A program made the position numbers and the translations under genes. This document shows positions 27,381 to 34,249 of a stretch of DNA of 64,000 bases, in pieces. The DNA is from Paenibacillus pinisoli (GTDB taxonomy: Bacteria; Bacillota; Bacilli; Paenibacillales; Paenibacillaceae), in contig NZ_QXQB01000001.1 of NCBI RefSeq assembly GCF_003605435.1, positions 1,488,001 to 1,552,000 on the forward strand. The letters are read 5' to 3'. How positions within the stretch are numbered: the first letter of the stretch is position 1; the number at the start of each line of letters is the position of its first letter. Under the pieces are notes generated by a model, which ran no database searches, was not told the origin of the DNA, and saw nothing but the letters and a program-made list of their open reading frames with translations.

Positions 27381-27735
27381 CTGTTTTTAAATAATTATGC
27401 TCTTCAAACTCAAAACAAATGCCGAAATTTATTTCAACTTGAAAAAGAACTATATCTTCACCATCCAGGAAGTCAATAATTTTCTCAAAATGAGTTGAGA
27501 ACTCTTTAAAAGTGAATGTAATAGCCCCTGACTCAACATCTTGGTAATGTAATAGTACAACCCTCTCATTCTTTAAATGTTGATTTGACACAAGAATTGT
27601 CTTTAAATCACCAATTACTTCACCGATATTCTTTATCTGCTGTGTGTTACCACAATCCTGTACTAATCCATATACAATTGTTCTAGCAGTGATAGATTCA
27701 TCCGAGCTCAAAAAATGTTCATCGGTCAAGGCCAT
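27367..27735 (-). CDS. Hypothetical protein, probable immunity protein
   Basis: 122 residues, cytoplasmic, mixed alpha/beta: SITARTIVYGLVQDCGN, then a beta-rich acidic end (GEDIVLFQVEINFGICFEFEE). Family not recognised. Its start (27735) overlaps the stop of a 57-codon upstream frame (27726-27899), suggesting coupling. A CCTTGG/CAAGG hairpin lies just after its stop (27333-27361). No strong ribosome site is visible, so expression may depend on the upstream frame. Confidence 0.55.
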   Translation of the reverse strand: MALTDEHFLSSDESITARTIVYGLVQDCGNTQQIKNIGEVIGDLKTILVSNQHLKNERVVLLHYQDVESGAITFTFKEFSTHFEKIIDFLDGEDIVLFQVEINFGICFEFEEHNYLKTVWGV

Positions 27736-27899
27736 ACCCGTCTGCTCAAAAAACTACGAATCACCACTATTCTGGACTGTTTCATTTTGTTCAAGGACAT
27801 GAGCCTCGCCAGCTTTTCTTTATTGGCTTCCATTTCTTCTGAGCCCTCCAAAGCCTTCTGAATAGTGACCTTGTATTCCAGGTATCCGTCACGTAACAT
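27726..27899 (-). CDS. 57-residue reading frame, possibly a remnant
   Basis: ATG at 27899 to TGA at 27726: starts MLRDGYLEYKVTIQKALEG and ends RIVVIRSFLSRRVWP. It is charged and helical (EEMEANKEKLARLMSLNKMK). The stop overlaps the next start by ten bases. No good ribosome site precedes it. It may be the end of a broken gene; I cannot assign a family. Confidence 0.35.
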   Translation of the reverse strand: MLRDGYLEYKVTIQKALEGSEEMEANKEKLARLMSLNKMKQSRIVVIRSFLSRRVWP

Positions 27900-27973
27900 C
27901 GCCTAATCATTTTACCATGTGTTTTAGTTGAATGATGAGTTCATTCGGCACGGGGTAGCCACACCAAAACTAA

Positions 27974-28002
27974 GCCCTGAAAGGCATGTAGCCATTCAGG
28001 GC
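27974..28002 (-). terminator. Hairpin after Imm50 pseudogene
   Basis: GCCCTGA (27974-27980) pairs with TCAGGGC (27996-28002). On the minus strand it is followed by TTAGTTTTGG. It belongs to the family of related hairpins (GGCTT loop, GCCTTTCA arm) that close several modules of the island. Confidence 0.75.
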
Positions 28003-28008
28003 AATTAT

Positions 28009-28388
28009 TTAATTACAATAGCCAGTAACAGTTTGAACAAATCCTGCTTCAGCCTTAATTAGGATATTTGCCGTTCCAGTAATCTTAACTACAATTAAAT
28101 CGGCTTCATCCTTGAAGATTTCAATATTTGCCTTGTAGTCTAATGAACCGGAATTCAGTGTAATCTCTTGAACAGCCGACAAGTCAATTCTAACAGCAAC
28201 AGTATTATCGCCTAGTTCCACCCACTTCTTGGGTGGTCTTCGGCATAATAAGGCATATCAAAATTAACTGCAACAACACGTCCTTCATCATGGATGTTTA
28301 CTTCAGAAATACGAACGTCCTTAAGTGCAGGCACTTGTTCATACAAACTTACTAGAAAGTAGTTTCTTTCCAGGACTTCATACCACAC
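28009..28388 (-). pseudogene. Imm50 family immunity gene with frameshift
   Basis: A GTG at 28388 with a GAGAGGTGG ribosome site opens the frame WYEVLERNYFLVSLYEQVPA, LKDVRISEVNIHDEGRVVAV, NFDMPYYAEDHP. A one-base shift near 28225-28235 is then needed to continue as KKWVELGDNTVAVRIDLSAV and so on to GFVQTVTGYCN, stop at 28009. The combined product (about 125 residues) matches the length and pattern of Imm50. The total of 380 nt is one short of, or two over, a multiple of three, in line with a single indel. Confidence 0.78.
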
Positions 28389-28391
28389 TTC

Positions 28392-28487
28392 TTAACCACC
28401 TCTCTTTTTAAATGGATAATGCTCCATCGTACCATCAACTTTTCCTGTTCGAGTATTACCAGCAGGTCTTACATTAAAATGTGGACC
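28392..28487 (-). pseudogene. Toxin C-terminal tail paired with Imm50 pseudogene
   Basis: The frame reads GPHFNVRPAGNTRTGKVDGT then MEHYPFKKRGG and a TAA at 28392, four bases before the GTG of the Imm50 gene. A TAA lies directly upstream in the same frame, so only the last 31 residues survive. The GPHFNVRP...GTMEHYPF pattern is typical of the very end of Bacillales polymorphic toxins. The following 225 bp (28488-28712) hold no recognisable gene. Confidence 0.65.
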
Positions 28488-28712
28488 TTACTACTAGCTT
28501 TTCCTTTGAATCTTTTACTACATATACGAAGCAAAGAAACCATATTCAAACCCGGAAGTATTGGTTTTTGAACCAGTTCCTAAAGAGATTATCCAAGGAC
28601 TAATATTTCCATCATACTACTTGTATTATTTTGTAATTAAATTAAACCAACTAAAAAGAAACCTTAAGAAGTTTACTCTATCAAGAGTTCCTTATTTAAT
28701 GCGAGCATAGAT

Positions 28713-29015
28713 CTAATTTCTGTCTTGACTTGAAGCCCATTGTCTAAAACAAGTCAATATTTCTTCTAAATTCCTTACTCCACCTGCACCATGAAATACT
28801 CCATCCCTGACTATACAGTAATACCAATCTTCTTCATCTCGTTCAACTTCTATTGAGTTAAATTTTTCATGTTCTAAATTTGTATCAATTATATTAATTT
28901 CAACAGACCAACCTGGATTATCTACAGTTTCGATCTTCACTCCAAAGTTATGTTCCCAATCACCGTTACAGTTTTCAAAATACCAATCTTGAAGCCATCT
29001 TAATACATCCAACAT
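28713..29015 (-). CDS. Imm53 family immunity protein (copy 2)
   Basis: 100 residues with GGAGG five bases before the ATG at 29015. It shares most residues with copy 1 at 26773: LRWLQDWYFENCNGDWEHNF, GVKIETVDNPGWSVEI, EEDWYYCIVRDG, FHGAGGVRNLEEIL and CFRQWASS. No frameshift or stop. The presence of two intact copies with partly different surface residues (LETYLENEHF-type versus DTNLEHEKF) suggests they once matched slightly different toxin variants. Confidence 0.87.
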   Translation of the reverse strand: MLDVLRWLQDWYFENCNGDWEHNFGVKIETVDNPGWSVEINIIDTNLEHEKFNSIEVERDEEDWYYCIVRDGVFHGAGGVRNLEEILTCFRQWASSQDRN

Positions 29016-29091
29016 CTCTACCTCCGCTTCTTAGAATTTCATTTGGATTCGCCGCTCTAACGCCACCTGGAATTTACTTACTACTGACATG
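29016..29091 (-). pseudogene. Toxin tail fragment paired with Imm53 copy 2
   Basis: The minus strand reads HVSSK, TAA, IPGGVRAANPNEILRSGG, aligning with SHVNGKSIPGGVRAAYPNEI of the tail next to Imm53 copy 1. The TAA replaces a Ser codon. So both Imm53 copies kept the end of the same toxin domain, showing duplication or repeated capture of a toxin-immunity pair. Confidence 0.7.
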
Positions 29092-29392
29092 TGTTTAGGC
29101 ACATTATGCTTCATTACCTAATAAATATCCTTGTATAAATTCATAGCGAATATCTGTGCTATACTCCTTTATAGCTCGCTTTACCTTTAGCTAAATAAAT
29201 TTGAACGTGTGACCTCCAGAAGCCGTTTTAATATAATTGATAGACTTTCCTCTATTATATCTCTTAACATTTTTTGTACCCATTTATTTTGTATAGGATG
29301 ATGAGATTAACCAAAACGATTAACATCAGTTAAGTATGATGTTGGTTGAATTATCTGTTCATTGGACATTGATAGCCCCTGACTAAAGAAAA
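29092..29392. other. Gene-free AT-rich stretch in toxin island
   Basis: Only short frames are present. On the minus strand there are scraps such as HHPIQNKWVQKMLRDI and TASGGHTFKF, which could be pieces of a toxin domain but cannot be assigned. A boundary word related to the one at 25559 (TTCATTGGACATTGATAGCC) lies at 29358-29377. Confidence 0.4.
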
Positions 29393-29422
29393 GACCTTGA
29401 AAGGCATAAGCCCATCAAGGTC
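29393..29422 (-). terminator. Hairpin after SUFU pseudogene
   Basis: GACCTTGA (29393-29400) pairs with TCAAGGTC (29415-29422). On the minus strand the stem is followed by TTTTCTTT. Same hairpin family as at 27974 and 30162. Confidence 0.8.
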
Positions 29423-29440
29423 AACAATATTTTTGATCTC

Positions 29441-30010
29441 TTAAGTAATGATACTTGCACGTTTAAAATTAACTAAGTCAGGATCTATATTCACTAGCAT
29501 ATCCTCGAAATCTTCCCACCCATATTGTTTTATAAATTTCGCTTCATCAAAAGTAATGGGTACTAGCCACGCTTGAATTATCGATACATCACCAACACAC
29601 TCAAATGTATGAAATGAATCTGGGAAATAAACCGGCATTGTAACATATAATGCTTCTAACTCCTAGCCTTCAAATAACGTTCCATATGGCCCTATAACAT
29701 CTCCTCTTAGATAAGCATTATTAGTCTTCAATGCCTCTAGCCCCACTTGTTGGAGAATGCCGGGAATATTCTCATCCCCAAACGTTGAATATGAAACAAA
29801 TATTAACTCTTGTCTAATCTGCTTTTTTGAAACTGACGATACTAATCTCTCGTTACTCAATCCTAAAGTTGAATAAGTAACTGTACCAGTAAAGGGCCCT
29901 TCACTATACTTCACTATTTGAAATGGCACTTCATTACCTTCACAATCTCCACTCCAACCATATTCAATCTGGCCTAAATGATCTTCCAAGAATTCAGGAT
30001 AAGTTTTCAC
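29441..30010 (-). pseudogene. SUFU-domain immunity gene with one in-frame amber stop
   Basis: ATG at 30010 opens a frame with SUFU features: YPEFLEDHLGQIEYGW, VPFQIVKYSEGPFTGTVTYS, TLGLSNERLV. It meets TAG at 29663-29665 after YGTLFEG. The same frame continues without shift through ELEALYVT into MPVYFPDSFHTFECVGDVSI, IQAWLVPITFDEAKFIKQYG and stops at 29441. The total of about 188 residues is a normal length for this family. Suppressor-of-fused domains are frequent immunity proteins in Rhs/WapA systems. A point mutation therefore appears to be the only lesion. Confidence 0.8.
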
Positions 30011-30045
30011 AAAAACTCATTTCCTCCATTTCTATTGCAGCTCGG

Positions 30046-30150
30046 ACCAAAAATATTATAATCATAAGCGGTTATTCGCAGTCCAGTTGTGACTCTTAAG
30101 CTCGTGACATCACCATGAACATCATACCAAGTGTTATTGGTTCCACCCCC
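30046..30150 (-). pseudogene. Rhs repeat fragment
   Basis: The minus strand reads GGTNNTWYDVHGDVTSLRVT then TGLRITAYDYNIFG, a typical YD/RHS repeat (compare HGDV.SLRDTTG). It resembles the fragment near 26700 (ADVTALRDTTGLLRTAYGD). It lies just upstream of the SUFU gene, so the toxin tip that belonged to it has been deleted. Confidence 0.75.
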
Positions 30151-30161
30151 GCCAAAGAAAA

Positions 30162-30192
30162 AACCTTGAAAAGCTCGAAGCCAATCAAGGTT
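30162..30192 (-). terminator. Hairpin after immunity gene 30202
   Basis: AACCTTGA (30162-30169) pairs with TCAAGGTT (30185-30192), followed on the minus strand by TTTTCTTTGG. It closes the module made of the His-rich toxin tail and the 160-residue immunity gene. Confidence 0.8.
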
Positions 30193-30201
30193 AGTATAGT
30201 G

Positions 30202-30684
30202 TCAATACATTTCTAATTCTTCCATTTGTTGCTGAGCAATTTTTCCAAAAGGTTCGTACAATACAGATATCTTCCTATGAAAGTCAGTGTCCTCCATTAG
30301 AAATATATCCTTTTCTAATTGACTGCTAATTGCATAAAACTCTTCACATTCAACAGACGCACCTTCGCCACCATCTGCCTCGTCCCCGGACTTCAACAAC
30401 AATTCTTGAAGAGAGAATTTCCCTTCTAAATACATTAGATAATAATATCCAATTATTGCATCGCTAGAAGGAGTTCTATTTTTTACCTCGAACCTCTCTG
30501 AAATCAATAAATCACCAAGTGCGTTACTTAACATTTCAATACTATTGGCTAGCGAAATGTCATTCAACCACTCTTCAGCTATTGTTTGTTTTAGAATGCG
30601 TTGGTCAGCCCAATTTTGCCAGTCCTTTTTTTGGTAATAACCACTAAAAGATATTTCATAAAGATAGTGGGCGATTGGTATCAT
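30202..30684 (-). CDS. Probable immunity protein of His-rich toxin tail
   Basis: 160 residues from the ATG at 30684 with GAGGTGG upstream. Mostly helical and acidic (DEADGGEGASVECEEFY), cytoplasmic. The family is not recognised with certainty. Its start overlaps the end of a toxin tail (stop at 30686), the canonical toxin-immunity junction. The frame is open further up to 30843, but that part is the toxin tail in another frame. Confidence 0.65.
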   Translation of the reverse strand: MIPIAHYLYEISFSGYYQKKDWQNWADQRILKQTIAEEWLNDISLANSIEMLSNALGDLLISERFEVKNRTPSSDAIIGYYYLMYLEGKFSLQELLLKSGDEADGGEGASVECEEFYAISSQLEKDIFLMEDTDFHRKISVLYEPFGKIAQQQMEELEMY

Positions 30685-30685
30685 A

Positions 30686-30874
30686 CTACCACCTCGGAGT
30701 ATTAGGATGAAGACCAGGAGTGTTCGGACCGTGTTGTGTCGGGTTCTTCCATGAGTTTGGATGATGGTGTGGACTTGCATGATGATGTGGTTTCCCATGG
30801 ATTGTATAATCGTTATTTCCAATCCTTCTGCCGAACTGGTCATAGCATTCCTGATCTAGGTGGTTTGTGGACAG
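30686..30874 (-). pseudogene. His-rich polymorphic toxin C-terminal tail
   Basis: 63 codons, of which the last is TAG at 30686: LSTNHLDQECYDQFGRRIG, NNDYTIHGKPHHHASPHHH, PNSWKNPTQHGPNTPGLHPN, TPRW. It is cut off upstream by a TAA at 30875-30877. Ends rich in His and closing with PGLHPNTPRW-like sequence occur at the tips of Bacillales toxins, as far as I recall. No delivery domain is attached. This is the right-hand edge of the toxin island. Confidence 0.7.
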
Positions 30875-30919
30875 TTAATTTTATTAAGTGATGTTAAATT
30901 TGAATTTGACAGAAATTAT

Positions 30920-31729
30920 TTATTTATTGAACTTCCGCTGCCGCATCGCTTCAAACAGCAGCACCGTCGTCGCCATGGCGACGTTCAGCGACTCAGCGCG
31001 GCCCTCCATTGGGATGATCACCGATTCGTCAACCAGCGCCCGCACTTCAGGCGACAAGCCCTCCGACTCGCTGCCCATCAGCAGCCATGTCGGCTGGGTC
31101 CAGTCATAGCCGTAGCAGCTATGGTCGGCTTGCAGGCTGGTGCCGATCGCTTTCGCGCCTGCCGCTCTTGCCTTTGGCAGCATCTCGGTCAGATCTCCTT
31201 GAATAATCGGAAGATGGAACAGAGAGCCCATCGTCGAGCGGACCGTCTTTGGATTATAGAGGTCGACGCAGCCCTGCCCCAGCACAACCGCATCTGCTCC
31301 GGCAGCATCTGCGCTGCGTATTATGGTTCCCACATTGCCGGGATCACGGACGCCATCCAGTGCAATAATCAGGCTAGCCGAGCTGTACAGCTCCTCTACC
31401 TGCATAACCGGCTTGCGTAGCACGGCAAATACAGGCGGCGGCGTATCCGTGCCTGTGCACTTCCCCATGACGGCTTTGGACGCGCTGATCCATTCCCCAT
31501 GAAGCCCCTTCGAGGCCATGTCCTCTAGTTCCGCAGGTACGCCGCGTTCTTCGTCATACACAATCTGCAGCACGGCCGCGCCTGTCTTGACGGCTTCCTG
31601 TATGAGATGTACGCCTTCAATAATAAATTGACCTTCGCGGTCACGATTTTTCTTCGCCAGCAAGGAAGCCCAATGCTTGACCCTGTCGTTCTGCGGCGAT
31701 CCTATGTACACATGATTCATCTCGCGCAT
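30920..31729 (-). CDS. TrmH/SpoU family RNA 2'-O-methyltransferase
   Basis: 269 residues. N-terminal substrate-binding domain (FIIEGVHLIQEAVKTGA) followed by the SPOUT knot with all three motifs: ALDGVRDPGNVGTIIRSADA (motif 1), LLMGSESEGLS (motif 2) and IPMEGRAESLNVAMA (motif 3). It transfers a methyl group from S-adenosylmethionine to a ribose in rRNA or tRNA; the exact site cannot be told. Start could be the ATG at 31729 or, better spaced from GAGAG, the ATG at 31720. Confidence 0.9.
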   Translation of the reverse strand: MREMNHVYIGSPQNDRVKHWASLLAKKNRDREGQFIIEGVHLIQEAVKTGAAVLQIVYDEERGVPAELEDMASKGLHGEWISASKAVMGKCTGTDTPPPVFAVLRKPVMQVEELYSSASLIIALDGVRDPGNVGTIIRSADAAGADAVVLGQGCVDLYNPKTVRSTMGSLFHLPIIQGDLTEMLPKARAAGAKAIGTSLQADHSCYGYDWTQPTWLLMGSESEGLSPEVRALVDESVIIPMEGRAESLNVAMATTVLLFEAMRQRKFNK

Positions 31730-31788
31730 CTCTCGTTAACCCGACCTTCCATCGTATCGTAGGTACAGTATACCATAACCTGCGTCGC

Positions 31789-31818
31789 GGATGGCTTCAT
31801 CCGTTGCAGGGCATAGTA
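31789..31818 (+). promoter_or_regulatory. Possible sigma-G promoter of sspI
   Basis: CATAGTA at 31812-31818 matches the sigma-G -10 pattern CATNNTA, and GGATG at 31789-31793 lies 18 bp upstream in the -35 position. SspI genes in Bacillus are forespore-specific, so a sigma-G promoter is expected here. Confidence 0.5.
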
Positions 31819-31852
31819 AGAGGGCAAATTTGAACATTAGGAGGTCACCGCC

Positions 31853-32089
31853 TTGCAAATCATCGATCTTCGCCAAGCGATTGTCAATCGCGTACACGAT
31901 AACACCAAAGAAGAGCTTACCGAGGTTATTGTCGACTCCGTCGATCATGACGAGAAAGCACTGCCCGGACTAGGCGTTTTGTTCGAGATGATCTGGAAGG
32001 AATCAAGCTCCGCAGAGCAGAGCCAAATGATTGATTCGCTCCATCGCCATCTTCATCAAAGCGAAGGCGGCAATCCGTCTCCGTCTTAG
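31853..32089 (+). CDS. sspI: Small acid-soluble spore protein SspI
   Basis: 78 residues. The key SspI segments are present: IDLRQAIVNRVHDNTKEELT, IVDSVDHDEKALPGLGVLFE and MIWKESSSAEQSQMIDSLHR. It is a minor forespore protein. Translation starts at TTG (31853-31855), preceded by AGGAGGT with seven-base spacing; no ATG is available in frame. It converges with phnM, the two stop codons overlapping (TTAG at 32086-32089). Its presence shows the organism forms endospores. Confidence 0.92.
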   Translation: MQIIDLRQAIVNRVHDNTKEELTEVIVDSVDHDEKALPGLGVLFEMIWKESSSAEQSQMIDSLHRHLHQSEGGNPSPS

Positions 32090-33303
32090 TATCTGACGTC
32101 CGCGGCGTATACATGAACGCCGTCCACGATCGTATCGGTTACCCAGGGCATTCCTTCGAACCGGTCAACCACAATAAGATCGGCGAGCTTGCCCTCTTCA
32201 ATCGATCCCAGCAGATCGCTTAATCCCAGCGCATGAGCCGGATGCAGCGTCGCCATTCGCACTGCGCCGGAAAGATCGGTTATGTCCTCATCCGATAATT
32301 TAAACAAAGCTGCGAGCATGGATGAGGGGTGGTAGTCGGAGCACAATATGGCTGCCGCCCCTGACCGTATAGCCTCCGCTGCGCTCAGGTTATGATCATG
32401 CGATCCGCCTCTAACCACATTGGGTGCGCCCACGCAGACCGACATTCCTTGCTCCGTGCCATAAGCCGCCACCTCCAGCGTGATGGGAAATTCACTGACC
32501 GATACGCCAAAGCTCCGGTTTTCGTCAACCTTCTCCAGCGTATCATCATCGTGAGACGCAATCGCTATGCCCTTCTCCAGAGCCAAGCGGCTAAGCTCGC
32601 GCAGACGATCCCAATCCACTTGCTGCTGCTTCAGGAGCAAGTTATTGACAATTCGGCGGACCTCCTCTGCTGTCACACCTTGATTTTTCATGACATAGGC
32701 CTCGAACGCTCCTGGCTTGCGGTATTGTCCCTGGCCCGGCGAATGATTCATGAACGACAAATAATGAATTTTGCCCTCTTGGATGAACCGTTCCACAATT
32801 GGAATTCCGCCCTCATGCGTCACCTCATACCGCAGATGCACCCGATTGCGAATCATGGACCGTTGCTTGCGGTACCGGTGAATGAGCTCCACCATTTCCG
32901 TCAGCAAGTGATCGCCCCTTAAGCTTAGCCCGACGCCCAGCGACAAGGAATGATACATCGTTGTAATGCCGTGAACCGGCAGCTTGTGCTCGAATTCCAT
33001 AAAAGCCAGATCCAGCGGGAACAATGTATTCGGCCGCGGCTGCACCTCTTTCTCGATCGCATCGCAATGGATGTCGATAAGCCCCGGCATGATAAGCTTG
33101 CCGTCTGCCTGAAGCACTTCTCCGTCGCCATTCCAGCGCTTCAGCCAGCTATCCTTATCCAGCTCATCGACAATAGCCGCAATCTTTCCGTTCTCCACCG
33201 CGATAAAAGCCGGAATGATCCGATCCCGCAAGACCACATTGCCGCCAGCGATGAGCAAATTGCCGCCCGGTCTGGAGCCGCCGGGATGCGAAGACCTAAG
33301 CAT
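32086..33303 (-). CDS. phnM: PhnM, alpha-D-ribose 1-methylphosphonate 5-triphosphate diphosphatase
   Basis: 405 residues of the amidohydrolase fold. Metal-binding LIMPGLIDIHCDAIEKEVQP, family-specific YLSFMNHSPGQGQYR, IASHDDDT and CSDYHPSSMLAA are all present. PhnM removes pyrophosphate from the nucleotide-derived intermediate of the C-P lyase route for phosphonates. No other phn gene is near, so the rest of the route must lie elsewhere or PhnM has another role. Start at 33303 gives nine-base spacing from AAGGAG; 33309 is only three bases away. Confidence 0.9.
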   Translation of the reverse strand: MLRSSHPGGSRPGGNLLIAGGNVVLRDRIIPAFIAVENGKIAAIVDELDKDSWLKRWNGDGEVLQADGKLIMPGLIDIHCDAIEKEVQPRPNTLFPLDLAFMEFEHKLPVHGITTMYHSLSLGVGLSLRGDHLLTEMVELIHRYRKQRSMIRNRVHLRYEVTHEGGIPIVERFIQEGKIHYLSFMNHSPGQGQYRKPGAFEAYVMKNQGVTAEEVRRIVNNLLLKQQQVDWDRLRELSRLALEKGIAIASHDDDTLEKVDENRSFGVSVSEFPITLEVAAYGTEQGMSVCVGAPNVVRGGSHDHNLSAAEAIRSGAAAILCSDYHPSSMLAALFKLSDEDITDLSGAVRMATLHPAHALGLSDLLGSIEEGKLADLIVVDRFEGMPWVTDTIVDGVHVYAADVRY

Positions 33304-33401
33304 GGACATACGCTCCTTATTTGAAAAAAATGTTAAATTTAGCATATCACAGTATATCGTTTCTGCATAATCGAACTATCCTATAACCTTCTGGCGGCAT
33401 A

Positions 33402-33432
33402 AAAAAACCGCAAGCCTAAAGCAGCTGCGGTT
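33402..33432 (-). terminator. Terminator of gbsR-like gene
   Basis: AACCGCA and TGCGGTT (33407-33413 and 33426-33432) form the stem; the A run at 33400-33407 becomes a T run on the minus strand. It lies 11 bp after the regulator stop. Confidence 0.85.
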
Positions 33433-33442
33433 AGCATTCCTA

Positions 33443-33997
33443 TTATTCCCTCGGAAAATACTCATAAATCTCGCCAGACTCGAATGAATCAATTAGCCGG
33501 TCCAGCCATCTATAATATTTTAACGCCTCTTCGATTTTCGATTTGTCGCTCGCAAGCAAATTCTGGAAAGCCTCATCTTCGCTATGCTCCCCCACAAGCG
33601 CATCTATCTCCTTCATGCTGCGGTTCAGTGCGCTCATGTTCTGCTCTACGGCTTTTCTCCACTTAATGGAGAAGTAATCGGCAAAGTTCTGATGCCAGTC
33701 CGGGACAACCTCATACAGGTCCTTCCGGGAGCCCTTGCCCCATACTTTATTGATCATCTTCAAATCATGCAGCGTGCGCATCCCCGTGCTCATCGACGTT
33801 TTGCTCATGCCCATCGTTTGGCTCATCTCATCTAATGTGACAGGACTCTGATTGAAATACATATTCCCGTACAGATGCCCGATCGACAGCGTGATGCCGT
33901 ACAAATCCATGTTTTTGCCGATCGATTCAATGACGCGTCTTCTTGTATGCAGCAGCCTTGTCCGCTGCTCTTCCGTCAATCCCGCAAGCTCGTCCAT
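33443..33997 (-). CDS. gbsR: GbsR/MarR-type repressor of betaine uptake
   Basis: 184 residues from the ATG at 33997 (GGAGGG five bases upstream). Winged helix: VTLDEMSQTMGMSKTSMSTG, then MRTLHDLKMINKVWGKGSRK, typical of GbsR/OpuAR proteins, which sense choline or osmotic state and repress betaine uptake or synthesis genes. It is divergent from opuAA with 252 bp between the starts, so it most likely binds in that gap. The N-terminal extension open to 34150 is not translated by this signal. Confidence 0.87.
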   Translation of the reverse strand: MDELAGLTEEQRTRLLHTRRRVIESIGKNMDLYGITLSIGHLYGNMYFNQSPVTLDEMSQTMGMSKTSMSTGMRTLHDLKMINKVWGKGSRKDLYEVVPDWHQNFADYFSIKWRKAVEQNMSALNRSMKEIDALVGEHSEDEAFQNLLASDKSKIEEALKYYRWLDRLIDSFESGEIYEYFPRE

Positions 33998-34120
33998 AAT
34001 GTCCCTCCAAAGTCGTACGCCAAACCCCTCAAACTTACTACAGCTATTGTAATCAATTGCGCTCTTGGATGTAAAGAAGTCAATCCGATCGAAAAAAGGA
34101 GCTATACGGAGTATTCTGTA

Positions 34121-34208
34121 CGTAAAGTTTGTAAAGTTATAACTGTACACTCCTCACGCTAGCTCACGCTCTTTGACCGTAACAAAGTTATCCAACTACA
34201 CTTATAGA
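34121..34208 (+). promoter_or_regulatory. Probable opuA control region
   Basis: Direct repeats GTAAAGTT (34122-34129 and 34131-34138) are followed by TATAAC and a third related word ACAAAGTT at 34182-34189. A weak promoter can be drawn from TTGACC (34173-34178) and TACACT (34197-34202), 18 bp apart. The repeats lie just upstream of and within it, as expected for a GbsR-type operator. This is inference from position. Confidence 0.45.
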
Positions 34209-34249
34209 GTCGAATTTTTCCACGAGGGGGCACGAAAGGGGAACGTTAT

